From Calothrix sp. FI2-JRJ7 (lineage in GTDB: Bacteria; Cyanobacteriota; Cyanobacteriia; Cyanobacteriales; Nostocaceae), in NCBI GenBank assembly GCA_019359675.1, contig JAHHGX010000069.1:62001-126000 (forward strand): a stretch of 64,000 nt of DNA, written 5' to 3'. A program made the translations under genes and the position numbers. The notes under the pieces are model-generated. The model worked only from the letters and a program-made list of their open reading frames with translations. It did not search any database and was not told the origin of the DNA. Position 1 is the first letter of the stretch. Each line of letters starts with the position of its first letter. Below are positions 26,584-35,902 of the stretch, in pieces.

Positions 26584-27527
26584 CAGATGATAAAATCTTC
26601 TACAACACTGACATCACCTAAAGCAACCTTAATACTAAAACGTTCTCCAAGCTCGCCACTAAATTGTAATTGAATATTCTTATTGTTGCTTCTGGTTTGG
26701 GCTTCCATAACACATCCTCCCTCAAAATCCAGCACCATTAACTGGAGATTTGATGGCAAATAATCTTGTCCGCTTTTAGGATGTATTTCTACAATAATAT
26801 CCATTTCCTCTTCGTTGTCTTGAGGAAGGGTAACAACCAAAACAACTGCTTGCTCGGTCAAAATTCCAAAATCAATTAGCTTACCCCTACTAAGAAAGGC
26901 ACCTGCTTCACTTCTCAAACTCCAAGCTGGTAAATTAGCTTGAGTACCTAAAAGAGTTTCAACTTCTTGCCAACCCGCCTCAATAATATTATCTAACCAT
27001 TGTTTTAATCTAACCAACGTCTTGTTTGGGATGTGTAGAGACCGTATTAATTCGATCTCTACTTCTAAATATTCTAGTAAATCTTCCAAAGATTGCAGTT
27101 GACGAATTGGTAATAAATCGCTTGTTACTTCCTTAACAAATCCTAGTAGCTTTGCCTCTCGATATGATTTACTAATCTGTACAACTACATAGCCAATTCG
27201 GTCTGACTGTACTTCTTCTGGTATATAAACAAACTTTTCTCCTTCTAAAATTGGACGACACTCTAAGGCGCCTAAATCCTTTAACGACAAATCAGCTACA
27301 TCCAAAAAAGTCTGCTGTACTGGGTTCCAACTGTCGCTGTTCTCCAAATCCGTCTCAAATCCCATGCATTGTAAGTATAAATTCACAAAAGATACAGACA
27401 AGGTATTAAGACGGACTCGTTCGCCTTTTTCAGGTGTAGCTTGTTGTTTACATAGCTGCTCGGCACGGCGCCTTGCATCCGGAGATATCGGCGCTGTAAA
27501 TGTTAAAATATCTGTGATATTGTTCAT
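26580..27527 (-). CDS. DUF1822-family protein
   Basis: 315 residues, soluble. The opening FTAPISPDARRRAEQLCKQQ, the stretch VSFVNLYLQCMGFETDLENS and LECRPILEGEKFVYIPEEVQ are characteristic of DUF1822, a cyanobacterial family of unknown function. It is consistently found beside CHASE2/CHAT and sigma-like genes, and here it lies between a sigma-70-like gene (28 bp upstream) and the CHAT-CHASE2 gene (4-bp overlap). It may be a regulatory or adaptor component of that system; the sequence does not say. Confidence 0.88.
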   Translation of the reverse strand: MNNITDILTFTAPISPDARRRAEQLCKQQATPEKGERVRLNTLSVSFVNLYLQCMGFETDLENSDSWNPVQQTFLDVADLSLKDLGALECRPILEGEKFVYIPEEVQSDRIGYVVVQISKSYREAKLLGFVKEVTSDLLPIRQLQSLEDLLEYLEVEIELIRSLHIPNKTLVRLKQWLDNIIEAGWQEVETLLGTQANLPAWSLRSEAGAFLSRGKLIDFGILTEQAVVLVVTLPQDNEEEMDIIVEIHPKSGQDYLPSNLQLMVLDFEGGCVMEAQTRSNNKNIQLQFSGELGERFSIKVALGDVSVVEDFIIC

Positions 27528-27555
27528 AATTTTTTACCCTCTGGTCAGATCATAG

Positions 27556-28194
27556 TCAAAGATATAGATGTTCTTGAAATATAGGAGTAAATTTTTTTAG
27601 GCAACGTTGGTAAAAAATATTTAAGGATGAAATGCCAATGCCCCATTCTGCCGAAATGTCTTTCCAAGAAACCCCACTACACCTTTTTCTGGCTATTGCT
27701 TGAAAATTTGCCTCTGGATGACCTGTTATATGTACTTTGACAAATATTTTTTCTGGGTCAGATTCGATACATTCTATTACTTGTTCAAATAAAGATGTTG
27801 GTTGAGATGCAGGTATGTTTTCCAGATGAGAGTTATCAAGATTCACTTCATTTTGTTTCCCGATAATTTTGGGGATAGCTTCCGGAAAAAAACGCTTACT
27901 TAGTAGCATATTTACCCAAGTAATTACTTCACCACGTTGGGGGTTATAATTGTTAATATTATCACCTTGACAAAGATAGAAAAATAGGTTTTGCACTGCC
28001 TCATCATAAATATCTTTATAAGCTAGTTGAAATTGACCTTTATAGGGTTGATAGAGTCTACCCGATTGCCAAATCGCATTAATCAGCCGAGTTAATGCGA
28101 CTCGCCGCTCCCTAGTTGATTGTGGGTGTTGTTGAGCTTCGAGCGCTAATTCCTTAAGTTGTACATCTAGTTGTTCTTTTGAGTCGTTAGTCAT
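27556..28194 (-). CDS. Sigma-70-family (ECF-like) sigma factor
   Basis: 212 residues. Residues 30-110 resemble region 2 (LTRLINAIWQSGRLYQPYKG, YDEAVQNLFFYLCQG, NYNPQRGEVITWVNMLLSKR). Residues about 160-205 hold a region 4-type HTH (IARKRCSGVSWKDISAEWGI then SSLNIFYQRCLKKF). The family directs RNA polymerase to selected promoters. As the first gene of the operon it probably controls this locus, perhaps itself and the convergent exoprotein genes; no anti-sigma gene was recognised. Confidence 0.85.
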   Translation of the reverse strand: MTNDSKEQLDVQLKELALEAQQHPQSTRERRVALTRLINAIWQSGRLYQPYKGQFQLAYKDIYDEAVQNLFFYLCQGDNINNYNPQRGEVITWVNMLLSKRFFPEAIPKIIGKQNEVNLDNSHLENIPASQPTSLFEQVIECIESDPEKIFVKVHITGHPEANFQAIARKRCSGVSWKDISAEWGIGISSLNIFYQRCLKKFTPIFQEHLYL

Positions 28195-28344
28195 AAAAGA
28201 CCCCGAATTTCATCGAGTGCTTGTGGCTCTCTATATTTGTCAGGTCTTTACGCGCGGCTTTTACACAAACTATCTGTAATTGTTACAAAACTTTTTATTT
28301 TGCCCCAATGCTAAACATCGACGCTCCTAAAACTGATATACTAA

Positions 28345-28400
28345 GCGTTCGATGCAATACGGTTACGTAGAGACGTTACATGTAACATCTCTACGTCATT
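28345..28400. repeat. Dispersed palindromic repeat (gatgcaatac-type)
   Basis: Second copy of the 22605-22660 repeat: GCGTTCGATGCAATACGG then a near-perfect palindrome centred on ACATGT. It lies between two minus-strand genes, just downstream of the alkaline phosphatase stop. The bases before it (AAACTGATATACTA) recur at about 34259, without the palindrome. Confidence 0.75.
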
Positions 28401-28449
28401 AATCAGGTGTAAATAACCTAACGCCGCTGGTGAGTCAAAATTACGGGAA

Positions 28450-31400
28450 TTAAGCAAAGACAAATTGGTCAGGATCATCCAAATCTAAAATGGTTGCTTC
28501 AATACCACCTAAAACAGCCAAAGTTTGACCGCCAAAAGTAATCTGTGTATCACTACCAACTTGGATTAAATTCAGAGTTGATGCAGAGATATCCATAGCA
28601 CCACCAAGAATGCCAATTACGTCAGTACCAACTTGGAAATCAAGAACAGTGTTCGCTATTGAAGGTAATTCCGCATTTACAATCCAGAATTGGTCGGCGC
28701 CAGCACCACCAGAAAGAAGGTTGCCACCACCCGATTGAACATAGAATTGGTCGTTACCATCGCCACCTAATGCGCGGTCATTGCTACCGAGGAAGAAAAT
28801 ATCATTCCCCGCATCACCGGACATGCGGTTGCCACCTTTAGCACTAGTAGCATCGAATACATCATTAGCGTCGCCACCAAAAGCGAGATCGCCTTTGCTA
28901 ACAAAGACAGTATCGTTACCAGCACCTAAATAAATCCGATTACCACCAGCAATTGGAGAAGTTGCAGTTCGTGTATCAACTTCATCATTGCCTGCACCAG
29001 TAAACACGGTGTCATTGATACCGTCAAAGCTACCATCAGAGGCGCCTGCAATTAAAATATCATTCCCACTAGTACCATATACTAACTTGGCTTCTTGCTG
29101 TGCGGCAGCGAATTGTGGTCTGACACCGAATAAGGTCTGATACATTAGAGCGTAAATTTCGGTGTTATCCAAAGTACTAGGTAATTTATCCGCATTCATA
29201 CCGTAGGTTTTGGAAACAATACTACCAGGGAAGTCTGGAGTACCGACCCAGGCTATACCAAAGTTACCCATTGGCCCATCTATACTGTCCTGAGCAGCAA
29301 ATGGTATCCAAGGCGCCTCTGCACTACCAGTACTGCCATTCACACCATCTAATACATTTCGGTTGGTATTGGTTGTTGTTGGGTTAACGTTGATGAAAGG
29401 AGCAGATGGTTCACTATCGGCGATTGCTGGATTGCTAGGAGTAAAGTTTCCAGATGGACGAGTGTAAGGAGCAAATTGGGTCACTTGCAAACCACCAGCA
29501 TCACTGTCTGCGGCAGTAATGACTAAAGTGTTGGGGTCTTGGGTATTAACATAATTCATCGCCACGCCAATTGCTGCATCTGCCCGACGGATTGCCTCAA
29601 CTGTGCCTACGGCGTTATTATTGTTAGCAAAGTTATCCGAACCTTCTTCCTCAATTACCATAAAGAAGCCATCCGGGTTTTTATTAAGTATCTTCAAAGA
29701 CGCTTCAGCCATCTCAGCAACGGTGGGTGCTGTTGCTACATATAATGGTAGAGGATTGCTGCCGTTAAGCCCTAATGCTTCTTCGGTGCGGTCGTCAAAG
29801 GTATGTATTGCCGCAAATACACCCAAGAGCTTCTCTGGTGGATTAGTGTTATTAATTACGTCATTCATTTGTTCTTCAGTGTAAACCACTGTGTAACCTA
29901 AAGACTTCGCCAAATCAATTAGGTTAGTAGTGGGGCGCCTTTCGGGGCTGCTTTCTGAAGCATCTAGTTCAGCATCGACGTGGAAACCTGTAGTGCCTTG
30001 TGGCAACATGTATAGTTCACCACCACCCATAATTACATTGGTGCCAGAGCGAATTACCTGCTCAATGATTTCAGCATACTTATCGCGCGCACGAGTATTA
30101 TCACCATCACGGTTAGTAGTTTCCGCAGCAAAGGCAGCGGTACCAGGTTCAGCTAAGTGACCGGATTGAATTAGGGCAGTCGCTTTTCCAGCTTCAATTG
30201 CTTCTTCAAGGATAGTGTAGCCAGTTTTACCTGATGCTGGAGTAACGCGAGTATTATCTTCTTCCAATCCAAAGGATTCGTTAAAGACCTTCACGCCGTT
30301 AGCGTGGGTAACTGCACCCGCGTTGGAAGTACCTGTTAGTTGGTTTTCCATATGCCCCAGGTAAACCCCAGCATCGGACATCATATCCCAGTTGAGGCGC
30401 CCATCAGGACCCTTATCGATGTTTCGCAGCGCCATGTAATGCGAAGGGCTGGTACCATCTGGGTGAATGAAGATGACGTTGCCAGTGTCCTTGGTGGCTT
30501 TCGGTGCTGCTGTTGGTGCTGCGTTGCGCGAAGGTAGTTCGGTGTTGAACAGAGTTTCGTACATCAACTCGTACATTCCCGTATTGTCCACCGTTGCAGC
30601 TAACTTATCTGCATTCAGACCGTGTGCTTTCGATACGATGGAACCGCTGAAGTCAGGTGTACCTGCCCAACCGACAGCAAAATTGAAAACATCTCCATTT
30701 GCGTCAGGTGCAGCAACAAAAGGCAGGGTATTTGCTCCTGTTTGACCATCAAGGGGTACGTTGCGTGCGGTGGTGGTGGGGTTACTGTTAATAGTGCCAA
30801 CGGGCTGACCGGGAGTACGTGGGTCAACTACCTGCAAACCACCTGCATCACTATCAGCCGCAGTTAGCAACAGGGTATTGGGATACTTGTTAATAAAATC
30901 CATTGCTACCCCAATCGCCGCATCTGCACGACGCACACCTTCCAGGACTCCAGCCGCATTGTTATTGTTGCCGAAGTTGTCGCTTCCTTCTTCTTCAATA
31001 ACTGCAATCGAGCCGTTGTTGAAGTTAGGATGTTTTTCCATCAACTTCTGGGTAACATCCAGCATCTCGGCAATTGTCGGAGATGTTTCAGCATAGAGCG
31101 GTAAGTTCTGTGCGGCTAAAACTTCTTCTGGACGGTCGTTGAAGGTGTGAATGGGAGCAAATACGCCCAATACTTTGGTTGGTGCTGTAGGAGTCTTTGC
31201 TGGATCGAGCAGGTCGTTGAGTTGTTGCTCGTTGTAAACAACGCTGTAACCATTACCCTTCGCCAATTCAATCAGGTTTTCGCTGGGACGTTGCAAAGGG
31301 CTAGTACCGAGAGCATCATAATCAGCCGCTGTGCCGTGGAAACCGTCAGTACCAACGGGCACCATGTTGAGTTCGCCACCACCAAGAATGAAATCTACCC

Positions 31401-31878
31401 CAGAGAGGATAACTTCTTTGGTGATATCTGCTAAACGCTGACGGGGTGGAATTCGCGTTCCATTTGCATCAAATGTTTCACCCAGCTGGGCTACAAAGGC
31501 GGCTGTACCAGGCTCGAATGCAGCACCCGACTGAACCAAAGCAGTCACCTTCGACGCTGCGATGGCTTCTTCAATGATGGTCTTACCTATATTGCCTGAA
31601 AGGGAAGTAACTTGCGAACCATCTGCGTTCAAACCGAAAGATTCTGCATATACCTTGGCGCCTGTAGCGTGAGTCACTGCACCACCATTCGAGGTTCCCC
31701 CAAGTTGGTCTTCCATATGACCCAGGTAAACACTTGAACGAGACATCATGTCCCAATTCAAACGTCCGTCAGGCCCTTGATCTACAAATCTTGCCAACGC
31801 ATAATGCGACGGACTTGTTCCATCTGGGTGCAGGAAAATTACGTGATTCCCACTGGTAGAATTCATCATATTTATCAA
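28450..31878 (-). CDS. Tandem alkaline-phosphatase-like protein with RTX-type C-terminus
   Basis: 1142 residues. Two alkaline-phosphatase-superfamily domains in tandem (about 10-450 and 465-915), each starting IF(L/I)HPDGTSPSHY and holding VIEEEGSDNF(G/A)NNNNA and TAADSDAGGLQV. The C-terminal 215 residues carry RTX-like nonapeptides (GGDGNDQFY, GNRMSGDAGNDIFF, GAGNDTVFV), which bind Ca2+ and signal type I secretion. There is no N-terminal signal peptide, consistent with that route. Compared with E. coli PhoA, the nucleophile region reads TSNGGAVTHATG in place of DSAAS, and two metal-ligand histidines are replaced (N and S), so the chemistry may differ. Probably used to obtain phosphate outside the cell. 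A second ATG (MMNSTS) is a possible start. Confidence 0.9.
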   Translation of the reverse strand: MINMMNSTSGNHVIFLHPDGTSPSHYALARFVDQGPDGRLNWDMMSRSSVYLGHMEDQLGGTSNGGAVTHATGAKVYAESFGLNADGSQVTSLSGNIGKTIIEEAIAASKVTALVQSGAAFEPGTAAFVAQLGETFDANGTRIPPRQRLADITKEVILSGVDFILGGGELNMVPVGTDGFHGTAADYDALGTSPLQRPSENLIELAKGNGYSVVYNEQQLNDLLDPAKTPTAPTKVLGVFAPIHTFNDRPEEVLAAQNLPLYAETSPTIAEMLDVTQKLMEKHPNFNNGSIAVIEEEGSDNFGNNNNAAGVLEGVRRADAAIGVAMDFINKYPNTLLLTAADSDAGGLQVVDPRTPGQPVGTINSNPTTTARNVPLDGQTGANTLPFVAAPDANGDVFNFAVGWAGTPDFSGSIVSKAHGLNADKLAATVDNTGMYELMYETLFNTELPSRNAAPTAAPKATKDTGNVIFIHPDGTSPSHYMALRNIDKGPDGRLNWDMMSDAGVYLGHMENQLTGTSNAGAVTHANGVKVFNESFGLEEDNTRVTPASGKTGYTILEEAIEAGKATALIQSGHLAEPGTAAFAAETTNRDGDNTRARDKYAEIIEQVIRSGTNVIMGGGELYMLPQGTTGFHVDAELDASESSPERRPTTNLIDLAKSLGYTVVYTEEQMNDVINNTNPPEKLLGVFAAIHTFDDRTEEALGLNGSNPLPLYVATAPTVAEMAEASLKILNKNPDGFFMVIEEEGSDNFANNNNAVGTVEAIRRADAAIGVAMNYVNTQDPNTLVITAADSDAGGLQVTQFAPYTRPSGNFTPSNPAIADSEPSAPFINVNPTTTNTNRNVLDGVNGSTGSAEAPWIPFAAQDSIDGPMGNFGIAWVGTPDFPGSIVSKTYGMNADKLPSTLDNTEIYALMYQTLFGVRPQFAAAQQEAKLVYGTSGNDILIAGASDGSFDGINDTVFTGAGNDEVDTRTATSPIAGGNRIYLGAGNDTVFVSKGDLAFGGDANDVFDATSAKGGNRMSGDAGNDIFFLGSNDRALGGDGNDQFYVQSGGGNLLSGGAGADQFWIVNAELPSIANTVLDFQVGTDVIGILGGAMDISASTLNLIQVGSDTQITFGGQTLAVLGGIEATILDLDDPDQFVFA

Positions 31879-32298
31879 GCCAATAATTTTTCAGACGATT
31901 ATGTAGCTATTGTCTTTTTGCAGTGTCAATTATCAGCCGCTTCACTTCCAGGGCATCTAGTACACTAATAACTTGACAATATACAGTTACTAATTATTGT
32001 TTCCTAGAATCCACGCTTGTTTTCTTGACACAATTATGTCATTCCCTGATTAAATAAAGCTTATCTAAAGTTTAAAGATTGACTTATTCCTTTCTTCTCA
32101 GGGTTTTAATTCCTCTTATCCTCCTCTCTGCGTACTCTGCGTCTTTGTGGTAAAATATTTACTCTCAAAATTAATGACACGAACCACTAGGAACGCGAAC
32201 CGACAGTTCTAGAGGATGCATAAAAGAAAATTCCTTACCGTTTGAGTTAATAGAGAGCCATTCCACTGTATGGATAGGTCATTAAACGGATATTAAGG
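31879..32298. other. Divergent intergenic region
   Basis: 420 bp between the phosphatase and isonitrile synthase genes, which are transcribed apart. Contains one accacaaagac-type dispersed repeat in inverse orientation (32120-32153). Promoters for both genes must lie here, but no confident -10/-35 or Pho-box match was picked out. No gene seen. Confidence 0.45.
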
Positions 32299-34173
32299 AT
32301 GAAATTAATTATGACTATAGTACATATTGAAACCAAAAATCATCAATTGGTTGTTTCCCAATTTGTGAAACTTTTCCGCCAATTACTTGCTAAAGCTAAA
32401 AATGACTGCTTTGAAACAAAAGGAAAAACTTTTCTAACAGAGCAATTAATGTATTTTATCCGCAGGAGTCAACCAATAGAGATGATTTTGCCTGGATTTC
32501 CCTGCAAGTCACCCAACACAAACTCTAAAGTATTTGGCTATTTACCAGACCGAGGAGAAGAAATTGCCTTAGAATATCTAGATAATTTCTGCGAACAAGT
32601 GAGAAAATTTTACGCACCAGGATGTAAACTTATCATTTTTAGTGATGGAACTACCTTCTCTGATTTAATTGGAGTTTCTGAAGAAACCCAAGATAAGTAT
32701 AATACTACTCTTAAAAATCTTATCAAAGTTCGTCACATTTCCTGGGAATGTTTAGATAGCTTTTTCTCATCACAAAATGGATATGATGCTCTTCGAGAAC
32801 AACTGATGAGCCAATATTGTTCTCTTGACAAGCAGCAAGTAGAAGCGCAAATCCAAAATGATGAACAAATACGTCAAACTTACCAAGGTCTGAAGAATTT
32901 CCTTTTTCAAGACAATCCTTGGACTAATAGTAATTACCCTAAAACGAAAAAAACTCGGCTCAAGCAGAGTGGTGAATTCGCTAAAATCATGATTCAACGG
33001 AATGATGCATTAACGAAACTGCTTTCAGAAAAGTTTCCACATCATATTCGGCTTTCTGTTCATGGTCATAATAATTCAGGACCAAAATTTGCTGTTCATG
33101 TATTACCCAATGATTATCGTTGTATCACCCCTTGGCATAACGTAGTTGTTAAAACTTCTGACAATCAAGAAATTATGATGAAAAAAGAAGAGGCAGAAAA
33201 ATTACCACTAACCGCTTTAGTTAAGCGTCACCAACAACCTTGGTATTTCCTACAGTCAACTGAAGAAATTTGGAGTGAATGTGAATTAGAAATTATCAAC
33301 CCGCCAAAAACAGGAATTCGCATTACCTACAAAGGTAATGATAATCAGCAAAAACCTGACTGTTCTCGCCTTAATTCAAAAACATTACAAAATCTTTGTT
33401 TAGAGTATGGGTTTGTGGTTTTACGAGGTTTTCAGGTTGACAGTAAAGAGCATCTTGTCGAGTTTTCAAGCTTGTTTGGAAAACCAGTAATCTGGGACTT
33501 CGGACCTGTACATACAATTCGACCAAAAGAAAGACCTGATGGTTATATTGCTTCTCGTGAAGCTGTTCCCTTACATTGGGATTTAAGTATGCCACCCTCT
33601 TACTTAGAAACAAGCGGTCGCTATGAAGATTTTACACCTCAGTTTTTTATTCTTTATTGTCATAAAGCTCCAGCAAATGGAGAAGGACAGACCACAGTAG
33701 TTGACGGTCGAAGAGTGCTTGAAAATGCAGGTTCTACAAAAGTTGAGGCTTGGAAACAAATAGAAATTGATTACTTCACCAAACTTACTTACTATGGAGG
33801 TAAAAAACACAGCTATCCATTAATTATGCAACATCCGATTACAGGTGAAGATATCCTTCGCTATCAAGAAGCTTCTAGCTCTAAATTACAAACCTTTGAG
33901 CTATCATCACAAAGTCTACCCCAACAAGATTTTCAACAACTAATTACTGAACTACAAGCCAAGGTGTACGACGATAGCTGTTTAATTTGCCATGATTGGC
34001 AGCAAGGCGACCTACTTTTAATTGAAAATCATTACATGTTGCACGGTAGAACAGCTGCAAGCGATTTAACTGATGACCGAGAACTCTGGCGCGTGCAGTT
34101 ATTACCACACTCACTTCCACAAAAATCTATATCAGATATTTCAAAGAAGTTAGACTCAAACAAAGTTGCCTAA
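32299..34173 (+). CDS. Fused isonitrile synthase (PvcA/DIT1-like) and Fe(II)/2-oxoglutarate oxygenase (PvcB/TauD-like)
   Basis: 624 residues. Residues about 20-330 match the isonitrile (isocyanide) synthase family: LPGFPCKSPN (64-73), LPDRGEEIAL (82-91), LIIFSDGTTFSDLI, and RLSVHGHNNSGPKFAVHVLP. These enzymes turn an amino-acid amine into an isonitrile using a sugar phosphate carbon. Residues about 340-610 are a TauD/TfdA-type oxygenase with the iron motif HWD (His426, Asp428), a distal His582 in YMLHGRTA and Arg584, which typically performs oxidative decarboxylation to a vinyl isonitrile. The two activities are usually separate proteins in bacteria. ATG 32299 is very close to its AAGGA site; ATG 32311 is an alternative. 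No GGCGCC inside. Confidence 0.9.
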   Translation: MKLIMTIVHIETKNHQLVVSQFVKLFRQLLAKAKNDCFETKGKTFLTEQLMYFIRRSQPIEMILPGFPCKSPNTNSKVFGYLPDRGEEIALEYLDNFCEQVRKFYAPGCKLIIFSDGTTFSDLIGVSEETQDKYNTTLKNLIKVRHISWECLDSFFSSQNGYDALREQLMSQYCSLDKQQVEAQIQNDEQIRQTYQGLKNFLFQDNPWTNSNYPKTKKTRLKQSGEFAKIMIQRNDALTKLLSEKFPHHIRLSVHGHNNSGPKFAVHVLPNDYRCITPWHNVVVKTSDNQEIMMKKEEAEKLPLTALVKRHQQPWYFLQSTEEIWSECELEIINPPKTGIRITYKGNDNQQKPDCSRLNSKTLQNLCLEYGFVVLRGFQVDSKEHLVEFSSLFGKPVIWDFGPVHTIRPKERPDGYIASREAVPLHWDLSMPPSYLETSGRYEDFTPQFFILYCHKAPANGEGQTTVVDGRRVLENAGSTKVEAWKQIEIDYFTKLTYYGGKKHSYPLIMQHPITGEDILRYQEASSSKLQTFELSSQSLPQQDFQQLITELQAKVYDDSCLICHDWQQGDLLLIENHYMLHGRTAASDLTDDRELWRVQLLPHSLPQKSISDISKKLDSNKVA

Positions 34174-34307
34174 ATGTGAATTGATAATTCGTAATTTGTT
34201 GTTAATACTACAAATTACGAATTACCAGTTTCGCAGGCAGATAGATTGGACACTGACGAAAACTGATATACTAGATGCAACGACAATTCTGAGAGAGGAT
34301 TTTGCTA

Positions 34308-34961
34308 ATGACAGCATCAGTAGAGCAAAGCCTTAAAAAGAGTACTTACATTCCACCATTAGAAAATGGGGATAGGTTGACTCGGCATGAATTTGAGCGG
34401 CGATATGTCGCAATGCCGCATGTTAAAAAAGCAGAATTGATAGAGGGAATAGTATACATGGCATCTCCGGTAAGACACGTAAACCACGGTAAACCTCACG
34501 GAAGGTTGATGACGTGGTTAGGGACTTACGAAGCAGCAACTGAGGGTGTTAATTTGAGTGATAACGCAACAGTTCTGTTAGATGCAGACAACGAACCGCA
34601 ACCAGATGCTTTGCTGCGTATTGAGTCGAATGGAAATTCCTGTATTAATAATGATGGTTATATTGAAGGGGCGCCAGAATTAGTCGCCGAAGTCGCAGGA
34701 AGCAGCGCAGCGAATGATTTACACGATAAGAAAAAAGTTTATCGTCGCAATGGCGTAAAAGAATATATTGTTTGGCAAACGTTAGATAATAAACTTGATT
34801 GGTTTTGCTTGCAGAATGGCGAGTATATAAATTTAGAAGCTGATACAAGCGGTATAATTAAAAGCCAGGTTTATCCAGGTTTGTGGTTAGATGTGAAAGC
34901 ATTGCTTGCGGGTGATATGGCAAAGGTTTTAGATGTGCTACAACAAGGTTTAAGTAGTTAG
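34308..34961 (+). CDS. Uma2-family putative endonuclease (DUF820)
   Basis: 217 residues from the ATG at 34308, preceded by GAGAGAGG; an in-frame TTG six bases earlier is less likely. The layout is the PD-(D/E)XK fold of Uma2 proteins: RYVAMPHVKKAELIEGIVYM, then DNEPQPDALLRIE, GAPELVAEVAGSSAANDLHD and KKKVYRRNGVKEYIVWQT, which give the E, D, E.x.K-like residues. These genes are very numerous in cyanobacteria and their role is unclear; some derive from transposons. It stands alone. Confidence 0.93.
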   Translation: MTASVEQSLKKSTYIPPLENGDRLTRHEFERRYVAMPHVKKAELIEGIVYMASPVRHVNHGKPHGRLMTWLGTYEAATEGVNLSDNATVLLDADNEPQPDALLRIESNGNSCINNDGYIEGAPELVAEVAGSSAANDLHDKKKVYRRNGVKEYIVWQTLDNKLDWFCLQNGEYINLEADTSGIIKSQVYPGLWLDVKALLAGDMAKVLDVLQQGLSS

Positions 34962-35902
34962 TCGCATATAAGTTTTGTACAGAAATTAGCAAAACCATAA
35001 GTTGGATAGACGCCTTCTACAAGATAATGGGCGCCGTTGCTTATCTTGACAATAAATTTGTAATTATTTACGAAATTAGACTGAGAACAAATGTAAAATA
35101 TATTACACTTTATTGAAAGAATTTTCTCCTGATACTAATTTAGAGATATAGGGAAAATCTTGATGTTTATTTGTATAGAAAGTCTATTAAATAATAAATA
35201 GATTTCGACCTGATTAAATAAAAAAAACAGGATTCATAGAAATTATTTATTGTTAAAGATACTATTTATCTATTGTGTAAATTTTCGTTTATAGGCGCCT
35301 CGAGCTGGGGCATGGCTACGCTATACCCTCCGCTTTTGTTTGTAGTATTTATATATTAATAAAGATATTCTTTAATAAGAGATTAGTTTGTATTTTTATA
35401 TAGTTAAATAGCTTGTTATTGATTTATAGTTGTGCTTGAAGAGAATCGGCGCTGTCTTTTGACCGCTATTCCTTGCCCTAAGCCAATTCAAGATGCGTTT
35501 GCCCGGATATACAGACAGTACTTAAGCACTATAAGTTCCTCGCGATAAATTGCAAAGCCTAAGTAGGTTTTTGTACAACCAAATAAAATTCAACGTTTTG
35601 GAACCTCAAACGATTCGACAGTAAGTTCGTCATTAATTTTGGGAGATTCTCTCTTCCTACTCCTCCTTTGTGTCTTTGTGGTTTATTCCTCTTACTCTGT
35701 GCCCTCTGTGTCTATGTAGTAAAAAAAAATACACAAGGACACATTTGGGATTATGTGCCACAACCTTCCAAAACTTATGATATAGAACGGGCAAGGATGC
35801 CCATTCCACAAGATGCCCATTACACTCTCATGATTAATTGTTAGCGAAACTGGGAATACTAAGCATATACAACTACTGTTTATCGGGGAGAAAACGTTGT
35901 GT
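34962..35902. other. 940-bp AT-rich intergenic region
   Basis: No convincing gene. A 38-codon GTG-started frame at 35432-35548 (VLEENRRCLLTAIPCPKPIQ...) may be a scrap. Two dispersed repeats lie here: a cacagag/ctttgtggt-type pair near 35645-35735 and a gggcaaggatgccc-type hairpin at 35785-35813. The AGCGAAACTG...GGGGAGAAA stretch just before 35903 supplies the ribosome-binding site. Confidence 0.5.
35785..35813. repeat. Hairpin repeat with CCACAAGA tag
   Basis: GAACGGGCAAGGATGCCCAT then TCCACAAGA. One of six related hairpins in this window (also 39001-39030, 46820-46848, 54104-54133, 60341-60370, 63733-63761), all with a short stem ending beside CCACAAG or its complement. Confidence 0.7.

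Noticed and set aside
28600-31100. Several plus-strand open frames opposite the phosphatase gene
   Set aside because: All are shadows of the minus-strand gene, with no ribosome-binding site or domain.
32299-34173. Part of a hapalindole/ambiguine-type cluster
   Set aside because: No prenyltransferase, halogenase or cyclase genes flank it, and the synthase and oxygenase are fused here.
34259-34285. Third copy of the gatgcaatac palindromic repeat before the Uma2 gene
   Set aside because: Only the left flank (AAACTGATATACTA then GATGCAA) matches; the palindrome itself is absent.
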